A stretch of DNA of 64,000 nt from an uncultured Alistipes sp. Its GTDB lineage: Bacteria; Bacteroidota; Bacteroidia; Bacteroidales; Rikenellaceae. Position numbers and translations under genes: made by a program. The stretch spans positions 1 to 64,000 of the forward strand of contig CALUNG010000005.1 in assembly GCA_944321955.1 (NCBI GenBank), read 5' to 3'. The notes below the pieces were generated by a model. The model had not been told where the DNA came from. It saw nothing but the letters and a program-made list of their open reading frames with translations, and made no database searches. Positions within the stretch are counted from its first letter, which is position 1, and every line of letters starts with the position of its first letter. Below are positions 26,888-35,316 of the stretch, in pieces.

Positions 26888-28150
26888 ATGTACAAGATTG
26901 ATTCTTATGATTTTACGGGCAAGCGCGCGATTATTCGCGTAGACTTCAACGTGCCTCTCGACGCCGAGGGACACGTGACCGACGACACACGTATCCGTGC
27001 CGCCGTACCGACCATCAGGAAGGTATTGGAGAAGGGCGGATCTGTTATTCTGATGTCACACCTTGGCCGCCCCAAGAAGAACAACGACATGAAGTTCTCG
27101 CTGGAGCAGATCGTACCGGCCATCGAGAAGCGTCTGGGCGTAAAGGTTCAGTTTGCAGGCGACTGCATGGGCGAGAAGGCCGCCAAGATGGCAGCCGAGC
27201 TGAAGCCGGGCGAGGTAATGCTTCTTGAGAACCTTCGTTTCTACGCCGAGGAGGAGGGCAAGCCGCGCGGACTTGCGGAGGATGCCACCGACGAGGAGAA
27301 GAAGGCAGCCAAGAAGGCGCTGAAGGAGGGACCCCAGAAGGAGTTCGTCAAGAAGCTTGCATCGTATGCCGACTGCTATATCAACGATGCATTCGGAACG
27401 GCACACCGTGCACATGCATCGACGGCGCTGATCGCCGACTACTTCCCTCACGACAAGATGTTCGGTTATGTCATGGAGAACGAGCTGAAGGCCATCGACG
27501 GCGTTATGGAGAATCCGCAGCGTCCGTTCTGCGCCATCATCGGCGGCTCGAAGGTATCGACCAAGATCAGCATCATCGAGAAGCTGATGGAGAAGGTCGA
27601 CTCGATCATCATCGGCGGCGGCATGACCTACACGTTTGCAGCTGCACAGGGCGGCAAGGTCGGCAATTCGATCTGCGAGCCCGACATGTTCCCCGTAGCC
27701 CTCGAGATTCTCGAGAAGGCCAGGCAGAAGGGCATCAAGCTCGTTATGTCGCCCGATGCGTTGATCGCCGACGCATTTGCCGAGACGGCCAACACCGGCT
27801 ATGCACCTGCCAACGAGATACCCGACGGCTGGGAGGGTGTCGACATCGGCGAGGAGGGCAAGAAGCTCTTCCGCGAGCACATTCTGGGCTGCAAGACCAT
27901 TCTGTGGAACGGTCCCGTAGGCGTCTTCGAGATCGACAAGTTCGCCACGGGTTCGCGTGCCGTAGCCGAGGCCATCGCCGAGGCAACGCAGAAGGGTGCC
28001 TACTCGCTTATCGGCGGCGGCGACTCGGTAGCCTGCATCAACAAGTTCGGCCTTGCCGACAAGGTATCGTACGTATCGACCGGTGGCGGTGCCCTTCTCG
28101 AGTACATGGAGGGCAAGGAGCTTCCGGGCGTAGCGGCCATCCGCAAGTAA
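26888..28150 (+). CDS. pgk: Phosphoglycerate kinase
   Basis: 420 residues of the glycolytic kinase that makes ATP from 1,3-bisphosphoglycerate. The N-terminal RVDFNVPLD signature, the SHLGRPK substrate loop, the ENLRFY segment, GGSKVSTKI, and the C-terminal nucleotide loop GGGDSVACI are all present. Codon use is noticeably biased, as expected for a highly expressed gene. Monocistronic, with a promoter in front and a terminator behind. Confidence 0.98.
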   Translation: MYKIDSYDFTGKRAIIRVDFNVPLDAEGHVTDDTRIRAAVPTIRKVLEKGGSVILMSHLGRPKKNNDMKFSLEQIVPAIEKRLGVKVQFAGDCMGEKAAKMAAELKPGEVMLLENLRFYAEEEGKPRGLAEDATDEEKKAAKKALKEGPQKEFVKKLASYADCYINDAFGTAHRAHASTALIADYFPHDKMFGYVMENELKAIDGVMENPQRPFCAIIGGSKVSTKISIIEKLMEKVDSIIIGGGMTYTFAAAQGGKVGNSICEPDMFPVALEILEKARQKGIKLVMSPDALIADAFAETANTGYAPANEIPDGWEGVDIGEEGKKLFREHILGCKTILWNGPVGVFEIDKFATGSRAVAEAIAEATQKGAYSLIGGGDSVACINKFGLADKVSYVSTGGGALLEYMEGKELPGVAAIRK

Positions 28151-28205
28151 CGGCAGCCGACCGCGTAACCGTACCGTGCGGTTTGTGCCGCGGGTACCGA
28201 AATGA

Positions 28206-28245
28206 AAAATACCGCTTCACTTTCATGTGAGGCGGTATTTTTTTC
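28206..28245. terminator. Bidirectional terminator between pgk and the MarR operon
   Basis: A 15-base-pair stem (28206-28220 with 28227-28241) with T-run on the plus side and A-run before it, so it can end pgk and the convergent MarR-type operon. Confidence 0.85.
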
Positions 28246-28342
28246 ATGTGCGGTGAGGCGGTTCAGGGTCTTTCTTCCAGGGGGGAGACGGATCTTTCGG
28301 TGTTCGGTCCGGAGTAGCGGCACCTTTCCGAACTACGGGGCC

Positions 28343-28696
28343 TCACTCGCACATGAGAGGTTTCAGCAGGTCCGGGATGCAGGGCGAGCAGGCCATCATC
28401 CCGTCGAGCAGCTCCCGGCCTCGGTCCGTAAGCGAGAAGTACATGTGCCGTTTGTCATGGTTTCCCATTACGCGGCTGACATAACCCTTGCGTTCGACCG
28501 AGGCTATGACCTTCGAGGTGTTCGAGGGAGTCAGGCCGAGCATTTCGCCCAGTTCTCCCGAGGCGAGGCGTTCGGTCTGCTGCAGGCAGCAGAGGGCCAT
28601 CGCTTCGTTGAGGCAGATGCCGTGACGCTCTTCGAGACAGAGTTCGAACTGACGTACGGCACGTTGTATGTCGCGTATTCTGCAGAGCGGGTTCAT
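28343..28696 (-). CDS. MarR-family regulator rich in cysteine
   Basis: 117 residues with a MarR-type winged helix (ASGELGEMLGLTPSNTSKVI then a KRHMYFSLTDRG wing). The start at ATG 28696 gives the domain its normal beginning. Unusual for its size is the number of cysteines (MNPLC, FELC, GIC, a CC pair and three near the C terminus including CSPC), which suggests redox or metal sensing. It is the last gene of the thioredoxin-ferredoxin operon, five bases after the ferredoxin stop. No target is known. Confidence 0.85.
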   Translation of the reverse strand: MNPLCRIRDIQRAVRQFELCLEERHGICLNEAMALCCLQQTERLASGELGEMLGLTPSNTSKVIASVERKGYVSRVMGNHDKRHMYFSLTDRGRELLDGMMACSPCIPDLLKPLMCE

Positions 28697-28701
28697 GGTT
28701 G

Positions 28702-28887
28702 TTATTCCTTGATGTAGACGGCGTTGCGGCCGCATATTTCGGCGCAGTGCCCGCACTCTATGCAGAGATCCGCGTCTATTACGGGCAGCGAGAAGCCCTG
28801 TTGCGATATTGCGCCCACGGGACATTGGTCGATCATGGGGCATCGGTGGTTTTGCGGACACCGGGCCGCATCAATTGCAAATGCCAT
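28702..28887 (-). CDS. Small 4Fe-4S ferredoxin with atypical first cluster motif
   Basis: 61 residues. The second motif is canonical (CIECGHCAEIC, Cys 42, 45, 48, 52). The first reads C10-x5-C16-x5-C22-P, with Asn13 in place of the second cysteine of CxxCxxC and His14 next to it. So one normal 4Fe-4S cluster and either a 3Fe-4S or unusually ligated second cluster are likely. I recall similar CPQNH-type ferredoxins in Bacteroidetes, so the pattern may be a family trait. It overlaps the upstream gene by 17 bases, implying coupled translation. Confidence 0.85.
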   Translation of the reverse strand: MAFAIDAARCPQNHRCPMIDQCPVGAISQQGFSLPVIDADLCIECGHCAEICGRNAVYIKE

Positions 28888-29317
28888 CTTCGGTATCGTT
28901 TTTTTGTGTCAGTTTCTCCTTTATGGCTGTTGTCAGGGCCTGGCAGAGCTCCCGGTCCTCGACGAGACCCTCTTCGCGGAATGCGGGCTGGGTGTCGATG
29001 GTCTGCTCGTAGAGCTGTATCGACAAGTTGCAGTCTCCGTTGCCGGCCGGCGTCACGATTACCGCTATTTCGGTCCTGAAGCCTATTTTTGCCGAGAGCA
29101 GGTTGTCGTTCGATGTGTACCTTTTGGCCTTGACGAACCCCGATACCACATCGGTATCCACGATGAAGAATCCGTTCTCGATGAGGGCGGCCGTAGCGGC
29201 CCTCACGGAACTGTCGACCGGAGCGGCGACCTTACAAGTGGCGGGTGCTTGGGCGAAAAGTGCGGAGCAGCCCGCCGCAATGGTCAGGGCTGCCGCCATA
29301 AGCAATACCTTTTTCAT
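28871..29317 (-). CDS. Small exported protein, function unknown
   Basis: 148 residues. The N terminus is a signal sequence with two possible readings: a lipobox-like AAGC (Cys17) or ordinary cleavage at AFAQA a few residues later. The remainder is a compact beta-alpha domain (about 30-130) reminiscent of small periplasmic DUF4136-like or PqiC-like proteins, but I cannot assign it. It lies between a periplasmic thioredoxin and a ferredoxin in the same operon, so a link to redox maintenance is possible. Confidence 0.75.
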   Translation of the reverse strand: MKKVLLMAAALTIAAGCSALFAQAPATCKVAAPVDSSVRAATAALIENGFFIVDTDVVSGFVKAKRYTSNDNLLSAKIGFRTEIAVIVTPAGNGDCNLSIQLYEQTIDTQPAFREEGLVEDRELCQALTTAIKEKLTQKNDTEDGICN

Positions 29318-29327
29318 GACTTGACTG

Positions 29328-29792
29328 TTATTTACCGAGCAATACGGAGTCGATTATGCGTTTGAAGTCGGCTTTGCCCATTGCTCCCTGCGCCATCTGG
29401 GGTTTGCCGTTCATGGGGATGAAGAGCAGCGAGGGAATTGAGCGTATGCCGAAATCGGCCGCGAGCTCCTCTTCATTCATGGTGTTGACCTTGTATATGA
29501 CGATCTGACCGTCATATTCGGCTGCGAGCTCTTCGAGTATTGGGGCCACCATCCGGCATGGGCCGCACCAGGGGGCATAGAAATCCACGATGGCGGGTTT
29601 GTCGCCGAGATATATCCATTGCGAGGGGTTCTTCTCGTAGTTTGCGACTTTAGCGAGGAAGTCGGCTTTTGTAAGTTCGATCGTTTTCATGGTCTTGACG
29701 TTTTTGTTGTTTTTGTCGGAGGCGAAGGCCTTAGGAGCCAGCAGCAGGGCGGCGGCCATTGCCAGGGACATAATCGTTTTTTTCGTAATCAT
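29328..29792 (-). CDS. Exported thioredoxin
   Basis: 154 residues with a signal peptide (about 1-24) and a thioredoxin fold with the active site WCGPC and the cis-Pro in SIPSLLF. The export signal implies a periplasmic oxidoreductase such as the TrxP-type proteins of Bacteroides. The start is ATG 29792 (MITKKTIMSLAM); the frame upstream includes promoter sequence. First gene of a four-gene operon with a textbook promoter. Confidence 0.93.
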   Translation of the reverse strand: MITKKTIMSLAMAAALLLAPKAFASDKNNKNVKTMKTIELTKADFLAKVANYEKNPSQWIYLGDKPAIVDFYAPWCGPCRMVAPILEELAAEYDGQIVIYKVNTMNEEELAADFGIRSIPSLLFIPMNGKPQMAQGAMGKADFKRIIDSVLLGK

Positions 29793-29841
29793 AACATCGT
29801 GTGCCGGTTTTTGTTTGTATCGTTTTATATCGGTCACGGTG

Positions 29842-29873
29842 CAAAAGTAGGAACTATTTTCCAAAGAAACAAA
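29842..29873 (-). promoter_or_regulatory. Promoter of the thioredoxin operon
   Basis: On the minus strand TTTG (29873-29870), 20 bases, then TACTTTTG (29849-29842): a full match to the Bacteroidetes housekeeping promoter. It gives a leader of about 40 bases. Confidence 0.8.
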
Positions 29874-29939
29874 TTTCCTATGGAAAATATTTCATGAAAG
29901 ATGAAAAAATTTATAGAGATGCGCGGGAGAGCCTCAGGA

Positions 29940-30470
29940 GTGAGGATCGGTGGGGGCAGTTCGTGGCGAATTTTTCTGGATGGTGGTTCTGGATGGTGGT
30001 TCTGGATGTAGTTTTGGATGGCGGTTCGTGGCGAACTTTTCGGGAGGGAGGCTCGGGATGGTGGTTCTGGATGTAGTTTTGGAGGGCGGTTCGGTGTGGG
30101 GGTAGTTTTGGATTGTGGTTCTGGATTGTAGTTTTGGATTGTGGTTCTGGATGGTGGTTTTGGATGGCGGTTCGGTGGTGGGGCGGTTCGTGGCGAACTT
30201 TTCGGGAGTACGGTTCGGGATTGCTTTTAGAAGGGGTATTGCGGGAGGTCTTTACGGGATAGTCTTTCGGACCGGGCGTTGTGGGATGATGTCCTTGGAG
30301 GGCGGTTCGGTGATGGGGCCGTTAGTGGCGAACTTTTCTGGATGGTGGTTCTGGAGTTAGTTTTTTGAGGGTGATTTTGAGGGCGATTTTGGGGGCGTTT
30401 TTGGATGGCGGTTCGGGAGGGAGATTTGCGATGGCTTTTAGAAAGAATATTGCGGGGCGGTCTTTTCGGG
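29940..30470. repeat. Degenerate G+T-rich tandem repeat tract
   Basis: Between the thioredoxin promoter and a terminator at 30731 there is no convincing gene. Most of it is made of short units on the plus strand: GGTTCTGGATGGTGG and GTAGTTTTGGATGGCGG variants, with a longer motif TTCGTGGCGAACTTTTCGG recurring near 29960, 30026, 30187 and 30322. The strand is very poor in A and C. Reading frames through it give Gly/Trp/Phe/Val strings with no protein character. From 30471 to 30730 the repeats fade. Confidence 0.75.
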
Positions 30471-30730
30471 CGATTTTTAGGAAAAGTCTTTCGGGCCGGA
30501 CTTCTCCGGAGAGTTTTTATGAAGTTTTCGGGCCGTGTGTTTTGAGCTTGTGTTTTGGGCCGGACCTTTTCGAGAAACCTTCTCTGCCGGACGTTTCAGA
30601 AATGCCTTTGAACCTTGCGAACCTCAACAGAGGATCGGGTATATCGAGTCCAATATATTGTAAACGGCAGGGTAGCGGGCGGTAACGCGTGATGTGCCGA
30701 CAGCCCGCAACCGCAGATACATGGACAACA

Positions 30731-30768
30731 AAAAACCGGTCCACAACTGTTGTGAACCGGTTTTTCGT
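30731..30768. terminator. Hairpin terminator, usable from both sides
   Basis: Near-perfect inverted repeat AAAAACCGGT...ACCGGTTTTT with an inner CACAA/TTGTG stem. It lies 8 bases after the stop of the basic repeat ORF on the minus strand, where it ends in T6. Confidence 0.8.
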
Positions 30769-30775
30769 CTTTTCG

Positions 30776-31159
30776 TCAGGTTTTGGCCGCTGCCTTCGAG
30801 GCTGCCTTTTTGTCCGGCAGGCGTCCGACCTTGAGCCTTGACCGTCGGTGTTGTATTTTTTCAGCCGCCGCGTTTTTCCTGCGGAGAGCGGGCCGCCCTT
30901 TTTCCAGCAGCCCCGGCCGCTCTTTTTTCCAGCGCCACGGCCGCTCTTTTTCCAGCGCCACGGCCGCTCTTTTTTCTAGCATCCCCGGCCGCTCTTTTTT
31001 CCAGCAGCCCCGGCCGCTCTTTTTTCCAGCGCCCCGGCCGTCCTTTTTCCAGCATCCCCGGCCGCTCTTTTTCCAGCGCCCCGGCCGCTCTTTTTTCCAG
31101 CACCCCGGGCCTTGTCCCCGGACCCTTTTTTCAGCACCCCGGGCCTTGGCTGCCGCCAT
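30776..31159 (-). CDS. Lys/Arg-rich repeat protein, uncertain gene
   Basis: 127 codons on the minus strand, between the PepSY-like gene and a terminator, so the position suits a real last gene of that operon. The product is extremely basic: repeats such as CWKKERPG, LEKRAA and GKKSGRG, then a non-repetitive tail ending KKAASKAAAKT, reminiscent of Ala/Lys-rich histone-like tails. The repeats come from a 24/25-base DNA unit whose A-run length varies, so the frame slips between units, yet each phase gives a Lys/Arg-rich string. No SD-like signal. It may be a true DNA- or RNA-binding basic protein or only a repeat expansion. Confidence 0.35.
   Translation of the reverse strand: MAAAKARGAEKRVRGQGPGCWKKERPGRWKKSGRGCWKKDGRGAGKKSGRGCWKKERPGMLEKRAAVALEKERPWRWKKERPGLLEKGRPALRRKNAAAEKIQHRRSRLKVGRLPDKKAASKAAAKT
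30888..31150. repeat. 24/25-base tandem repeat with variable T-run
   Basis: About nine contiguous units with the plus-strand core CCGGCCGCTC, a run of five or six T, then CCAGC plus a variable triplet. Units with T5 are 24 bases (in frame) and with T6 25 bases (frame-shifting). No spacers, so not CRISPR. Replication slippage could change both unit number and frame. Confidence 0.85.
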
Positions 31160-31205
31160 TTTCCGGCTTCAGGCCTGTCGGCTTGCGGCGGTGCGGCGGT
31201 ATCCG

Positions 31206-32447
31206 TTACAGTATGCGTCCTTCGGCGGTGATGCGTACCCTCACTTCGCGGTTGCCCTGTTCGAGTTCGAGAGCGTAGTAGTCGATGTCGGGCGTCTGCA
31301 CGAACTCTATGTCGTCGATCTGGTACGAAGCGTACTGCGATGCGGCCAGGGAAGCCGTTACGGCTGCGGGGAGTTCGCTGCGGCGTACGTCCCACTCGGT
31401 CGATACCCACTCGTTGGCGCCGTTGAAGTATACGCTCTTCTCGCGTCCGTCGTGGAAGATCTCCACTTCGAGCATGCCGTTGTCGTAGTCGTACTCGCGG
31501 ATTACGGCTCCGGGATACTTTGCGGCTATGAAGTCGGCCACGTTGCCCTGAACCATTGCGCCGTTTCCGTGGTAGTCGTCCTCGGCGGCCACCGATACCG
31601 TTCCGTCGAGCGTGATGTCGATCTTGACGTCACCCGATGCCGACTCGAGGTCGAAGCGGTAGAATTCGCCTTCGGGTGTCTGGTAGAAGTCCACGTCGTC
31701 GATGCGGTACGATGCGTACTGCGACGATTCGAGGGCCTGCATGACGGTTGCCGGCACATCGCTGCGACGCACTTCGGTTTTGGTGTAGAGCCACGTTTCG
31801 GTCACGTCGAAGAGCAGTTCGCGGCAGACTGTTCCGTCGAGTATCTCCACTTCGGTCATGCCGTTTTCGCGGTCGATGTCGATGATACGGGCATCGGGGT
31901 AGTTCGAGGCTATGTATGCATCGATTCCCTGCGAGGGCTGTGCCGGTATGAAGTCGCCGTAGTCGTAGTCGGGATCGGCGTCGAGCGTCTGCTTTACGAG
32001 CACGCCGTCGGGCGAGTAGTAGAGATCCACTTCGGCTTCGCCGGTTTCGGTCATGCCTTCGGCTTCGATGACATAAACCGTTTCGGCGCCTTCACGTTCG
32101 AGTTTGTCGATGTCGTCCACGCGCCACGAGGCGTATTCGCTTGCCTTGAAGGCGGTCTGTACGGCTTCGGGGAGCTGGTTGAACGATATTTCGGTTTCGG
32201 TCATGTACCACGTACCGCCGTTGTCGAACCATGCGGAGTTTACGCCTGCGGACGCAGTTGTCCGGAAGTCGGCCACGGCATATCCGTTCTTGGCGTGCCA
32301 TGCGATGTCGGTGGCGTCGGGGTACATTTCGAGGAGCGAGGCCTGAGCCTGAGCGCTCACGTGGAAGCGGTCCGTTCCGTTGTGTTTGTCACAGCCGGTC
32401 GCAAGCATCGCCGCGCAGCCGGCCAGGATGATCATAAGCTTTTTCAT
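31206..32447 (-). CDS. Lipoprotein with three PepSY-like (DUF2874) repeats
   Basis: 413 residues: a lipoprotein signal (LATGC) then three homologous units of about 125 residues, each with a YP..A...I......NGM..VE-type strand pair followed by a W-rich segment and a LP..V..A...S.YASW/Y-IDD motif. This matches PepSY-like beta-lactamase-inhibitor-like domains (PF11396 type). Such proteins sit in the periplasm or on the outer membrane; the ligand is unknown. It follows a single-domain relative by 37 bases and lies downstream of a two-component system, the usual setting in Bacteroidales. Start at ATG 32447. Confidence 0.85.
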   Translation of the reverse strand: MKKLMIILAGCAAMLATGCDKHNGTDRFHVSAQAQASLLEMYPDATDIAWHAKNGYAVADFRTTASAGVNSAWFDNGGTWYMTETEISFNQLPEAVQTAFKASEYASWRVDDIDKLEREGAETVYVIEAEGMTETGEAEVDLYYSPDGVLVKQTLDADPDYDYGDFIPAQPSQGIDAYIASNYPDARIIDIDRENGMTEVEILDGTVCRELLFDVTETWLYTKTEVRRSDVPATVMQALESSQYASYRIDDVDFYQTPEGEFYRFDLESASGDVKIDITLDGTVSVAAEDDYHGNGAMVQGNVADFIAAKYPGAVIREYDYDNGMLEVEIFHDGREKSVYFNGANEWVSTEWDVRRSELPAAVTASLAASQYASYQIDDIEFVQTPDIDYYALELEQGNREVRVRITAEGRIL

Positions 32448-32484
32448 GGGGGTCAACTGTTTGGTTGATTAATCGGTTGTTGTA

Positions 32485-32925
32485 TCAGTCGTCGATGTCG
32501 ATAAGGTTGAAACGCAGGTCGAATGTCAGTTCGAGGCCGTTCGAGAGTTTCACTTCATAGTCGCGCGTATCGCGGTCGATCTGTACTATCGAGGCACCCT
32601 TGTAGTTTTTGTCGACGTAAGCCGCGATCTGGGCCGGAACGAGTTCGGCGGGAACGGAGTTGTACTTGCAGTCGACGTCCTTCCACTCGCCGTTCTTGAG
32701 GAACTCGACCTTCGAGCCGTTCGAGAACATCACCTCGTACTGTACCTCCAGAAAGTCGCGCTCTACCTTGGAGTATGCCACACTCTCGTTGGGGAAGTAC
32801 TTTTTGGTGAACTGCCGGGCGGCTGCGGGGAGCTCCTCGAACTTGATGATGCGGTCGTTGTCGGCCTTTACGGTGAATGTACCTGCGGTCAGCATGATGG
32901 CTGCCAGAATAATGAGTTTTTTCAT
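32485..32925 (-). CDS. Exported single-domain PepSY-like protein
   Basis: 146 residues with a signal peptide (about 1-21, cleavage near VKA) and one PepSY-like/DUF2874 domain, typical features being LP..A..F..KYFPN, VEFLKNGEWKDVDC and a second QIAAYV..NYKG half. Function unknown. It is upstream of the three-repeat homologue and 131 bases downstream of the sensor kinase gene, on the same strand. Confidence 0.88.
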   Translation of the reverse strand: MKKLIILAAIMLTAGTFTVKADNDRIIKFEELPAAARQFTKKYFPNESVAYSKVERDFLEVQYEVMFSNGSKVEFLKNGEWKDVDCKYNSVPAELVPAQIAAYVDKNYKGASIVQIDRDTRDYEVKLSNGLELTFDLRFNLIDIDD

Positions 32926-33056
32926 GGTTTTTACGTTTTTATTTGTTCAACTTGTTTGTTCTTTCCGAGTGCAAAGTTTATGCGTGATTCTGAAACGAAT
33001 TTGAAATTTGCACCCGGAGCCGCAATTTTTTCGGTTTTTTCGTGTTTTTTCCGGTT

Positions 33057-34367
33057 TTACGAAGTTTTGCGGTGCTGTTTTTTGGCCGTATCGAGGGGCC
33101 AGGTGACGGTGAACGTATGTCTCCCGCGCACGAAGGCGTACCTTATATCGAGGCCGTAGTATCGGCAGATGGCGCTGACCAGAGCCAGACCCAGACCGGT
33201 CGATCCCTCCTTCTTTGCGCCCTGATAGAAGCGGTCGAAGATATGTTCGGCATCGAGCGGGGCGGTTCCGTCGTTGGCAACCGTGAGGCTGCGTTCGTCG
33301 ACGGTTATCTCTATGTGGCCGTTTTCGGGCGAGTGGACGTAAGCGTTCTTGAGCAGGTTTGTGACCAGCGTAGCGGCGAGCGACTCGTTCATGCGCACGC
33401 TGAGCGGGGCGCGGCGGTCGACGGTGCAGGTCAGTCCGTGTGCCTGGGCATAAATCTCGTCGTAGGTCTCGACTTCGGCGTCGACGGTCGCGGTGATGTC
33501 TGTCTGCGAGCTTGCGGGGAACTGTCCGTTGTCGATGCGCGTAAGCAGCAGCAGCGTACGGTTGAGCTTGACGATATGCCGCAGCGTCTTCTGCATCTTG
33601 AGCAGTTCGTCGGTCTGTGCCTTGTCCGTAGCGGTGTTGTCGAGTATCCATTCGAGACGGTTTCCGAGCACGGCCAGCGGGGTCTGCAGTTCGTGCGAGG
33701 CGTTGCCGATGAACTGTTTCTGCTGTTCGAATAGTTTCTCGGTACGCAAGGCGGCGCGTTGGGCGGCGTCGTTGAGGCGTCGGAACTCCGTGACGTCGGT
33801 ATTGTCGGGTACGGGGTCGTTGTGTTTGTCGGGCGAGTACCCGTCGAGCCATGCAAGCAGCGAGTAGAGGGGTCTCATGCTGCGGTAGAAGACGAATATC
33901 GTCACGCCGATGACGGTCACCAGCAGCAGCAGGTAGAGCGACACCACGCTGTAGAGGATCGATTTCAGCAGGTCTTCGCGTTCGAATGTGGGCATGGCTA
34001 CCTTCAGTTCATAATATATGCCGTCTTCGTCGCTGAAGACGGTAGTCATGATACGGGCGGGTTCGGTTTCGTGCTTTTCGGGGATGAATACTTCGGCGTC
34101 GTAGTATTCGATGCCGGCATGGGCGAGGGCATACTCCTCGTCGACGGGGACAATCGAGTAGCTGTTGTTGGAGCCGTCGTTCAGGGGCGGGAGCTCCCGT
34201 CCCGAGAGCATTCTCGAGATGATCAGTTCGGAGTAGTTTTCGAGGGCGTCGTCCGACTCGTCGTTGATCTCGTCGACCATCGTGAAGTAGAATATCGCGG
34301 CCCACAATGCGATTACGGGCAGCAGCGCCAGCGACAGGCGCAGAGCCATACGGTAGATGAGTCTCAT
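33057..34367 (-). CDS. Sensor histidine kinase
   Basis: 436 residues: two membrane segments (about 8-31 and 136-160) flanking a periplasmic sensor domain of about 105 residues, a HisKA dimerisation helix with the H-box NASHELQTP (His225), and a HATPase_c domain with the N-box NLLKNAYVHSP and G-box GSTGLGLALV. It pairs with the response regulator that overlaps its start by 4 bases. The periplasmic domain is of no recognised type; the neighbouring PepSY-like proteins may be targets or partners in sensing. Confidence 0.95.
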   Translation of the reverse strand: MRLIYRMALRLSLALLPVIALWAAIFYFTMVDEINDESDDALENYSELIISRMLSGRELPPLNDGSNNSYSIVPVDEEYALAHAGIEYYDAEVFIPEKHETEPARIMTTVFSDEDGIYYELKVAMPTFEREDLLKSILYSVVSLYLLLLVTVIGVTIFVFYRSMRPLYSLLAWLDGYSPDKHNDPVPDNTDVTEFRRLNDAAQRAALRTEKLFEQQKQFIGNASHELQTPLAVLGNRLEWILDNTATDKAQTDELLKMQKTLRHIVKLNRTLLLLTRIDNGQFPASSQTDITATVDAEVETYDEIYAQAHGLTCTVDRRAPLSVRMNESLAATLVTNLLKNAYVHSPENGHIEITVDERSLTVANDGTAPLDAEHIFDRFYQGAKKEGSTGLGLALVSAICRYYGLDIRYAFVRGRHTFTVTWPLDTAKKQHRKTS

Positions 34368-35071
34368 TTTTCAGCGGCTGTGTTGTCTGTTTCGGCCTTC
34401 GGGGCGAGCTTGTACCCGAATCCGTAGACGGCCTTTATCTCGATATCGGCGTGGGCCTCTTCGAGTTTGCGGCGCAGGTTCTTGATCTGTGCGTAGACGA
34501 ACTGGTAGCTGTCGGCTTCGTCGGCGTGGTCTCCCCAGACGGCTTCGGCCAGTGCGGCCTTGTCGACGATGTGGTTGGGTCGCTGCATGAAGTAGGAGAG
34601 TATGTCGAACTCCTTCTTGAGCAGCGGCAGTTCCGTGCCGCCGACCTCGACGCGGCGGCTTTCGGGGTCGAGGGAGACGTTTCCCGCCGAGATGTCGCGG
34701 CGGCTGTCGCGGCGACTGCGGCGCAGGACGCTCTTGATGCGGGCCTTGAGTTCGGCCGTATGGAACGGTTTGGGCAGATAGTCGTCGGCCCCGAGGTCGA
34801 GGCCTTCGACCTTGTCCTCGATGGAGTTGCGGGCCGAGATTATGATGACGTTTTCGCGTTTGCCGAGGTCTCGGAGATGTTCGAGCAGGCGCAGTCCGTT
34901 GCCGTCGGGCAACATGATGTCGAGCAGGATACAGTCGTAGTCGTATCCGGCGATCTTGGCGTCGGCTTCGGCGAATGTCGCGGCGGTTTCGACGACATAT
35001 TTCTCCTGGGCGAGGGCCCGGGACATGATCTCGCGGAGCGAGGGTTCGTCTTCAACAATCAGTATCTTCAT
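34364..35071 (-). CDS. OmpR-family response regulator
   Basis: 235 residues: receiver domain (1-118) with the acidic pair ED at 8-9, phospho-acceptor Asp51 in LLDIMLP and the conserved Lys in LPKPF; then a winged-helix DNA-binding domain (about 130-228, ending VYGFGYKL). I use ATG 35071 (MKILIVEDEPSL); longer readings add promoter sequence. It is translated just ahead of the kinase with overlapping stop and start. Confidence 0.96.
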   Translation of the reverse strand: MKILIVEDEPSLREIMSRALAQEKYVVETAATFAEADAKIAGYDYDCILLDIMLPDGNGLRLLEHLRDLGKRENVIIISARNSIEDKVEGLDLGADDYLPKPFHTAELKARIKSVLRRSRRDSRRDISAGNVSLDPESRRVEVGGTELPLLKKEFDILSYFMQRPNHIVDKAALAEAVWGDHADEADSYQFVYAQIKNLRRKLEEAHADIEIKAVYGFGYKLAPKAETDNTAAEK

Positions 35072-35151
35072 GGTACAAAGGTGCGGACGGATTCTGAAAT
35101 GAAACTGAAATTTCGGGTCATGGCGCAGTCTGTCACAGGCCCAATACGATA

Positions 35152-35159
35152 CAAAGTTA
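35152..35159 (-). promoter_or_regulatory. Candidate promoter -7 element of the two-component operon
   Basis: TAACTTTG on the minus strand, 81 bases before the response regulator start; the -33 element is not clear. Confidence 0.5.
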
Positions 35160-35276
35160 CGCAAAAAAGCGATGCGGTGTGAATCGGGCATGTCGGAAGT
35201 CGGGTTTGTTTTGTTCTCTTTTTACGGTTGCTTTTTGTTTTGGATTAGAGTGGTTTGTGATAAAAATAGTCCGATA

Positions 35277-35310
35277 TTTTTGCAAAAAGAAATAAAAAGG
35301 TTTATTTTTG
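35277..35310 (+). promoter_or_regulatory. Strong promoter with no downstream protein gene
   Basis: TTTTTG (35277-35282), exactly 20 bases, then TATTTTTG (35303-35310). This is a full Bacteroidetes consensus promoter pointing right, into a region without a convincing ORF that ends at a terminator 300 bases on. Confidence 0.75.
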
Positions 35311-35316
35311 TATGTC

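Noticed and set aside
30888..31150. CRISPR array
   Set aside because: Units are contiguous 24/25-base tandem repeats without unique spacers, and no cas genes are near.
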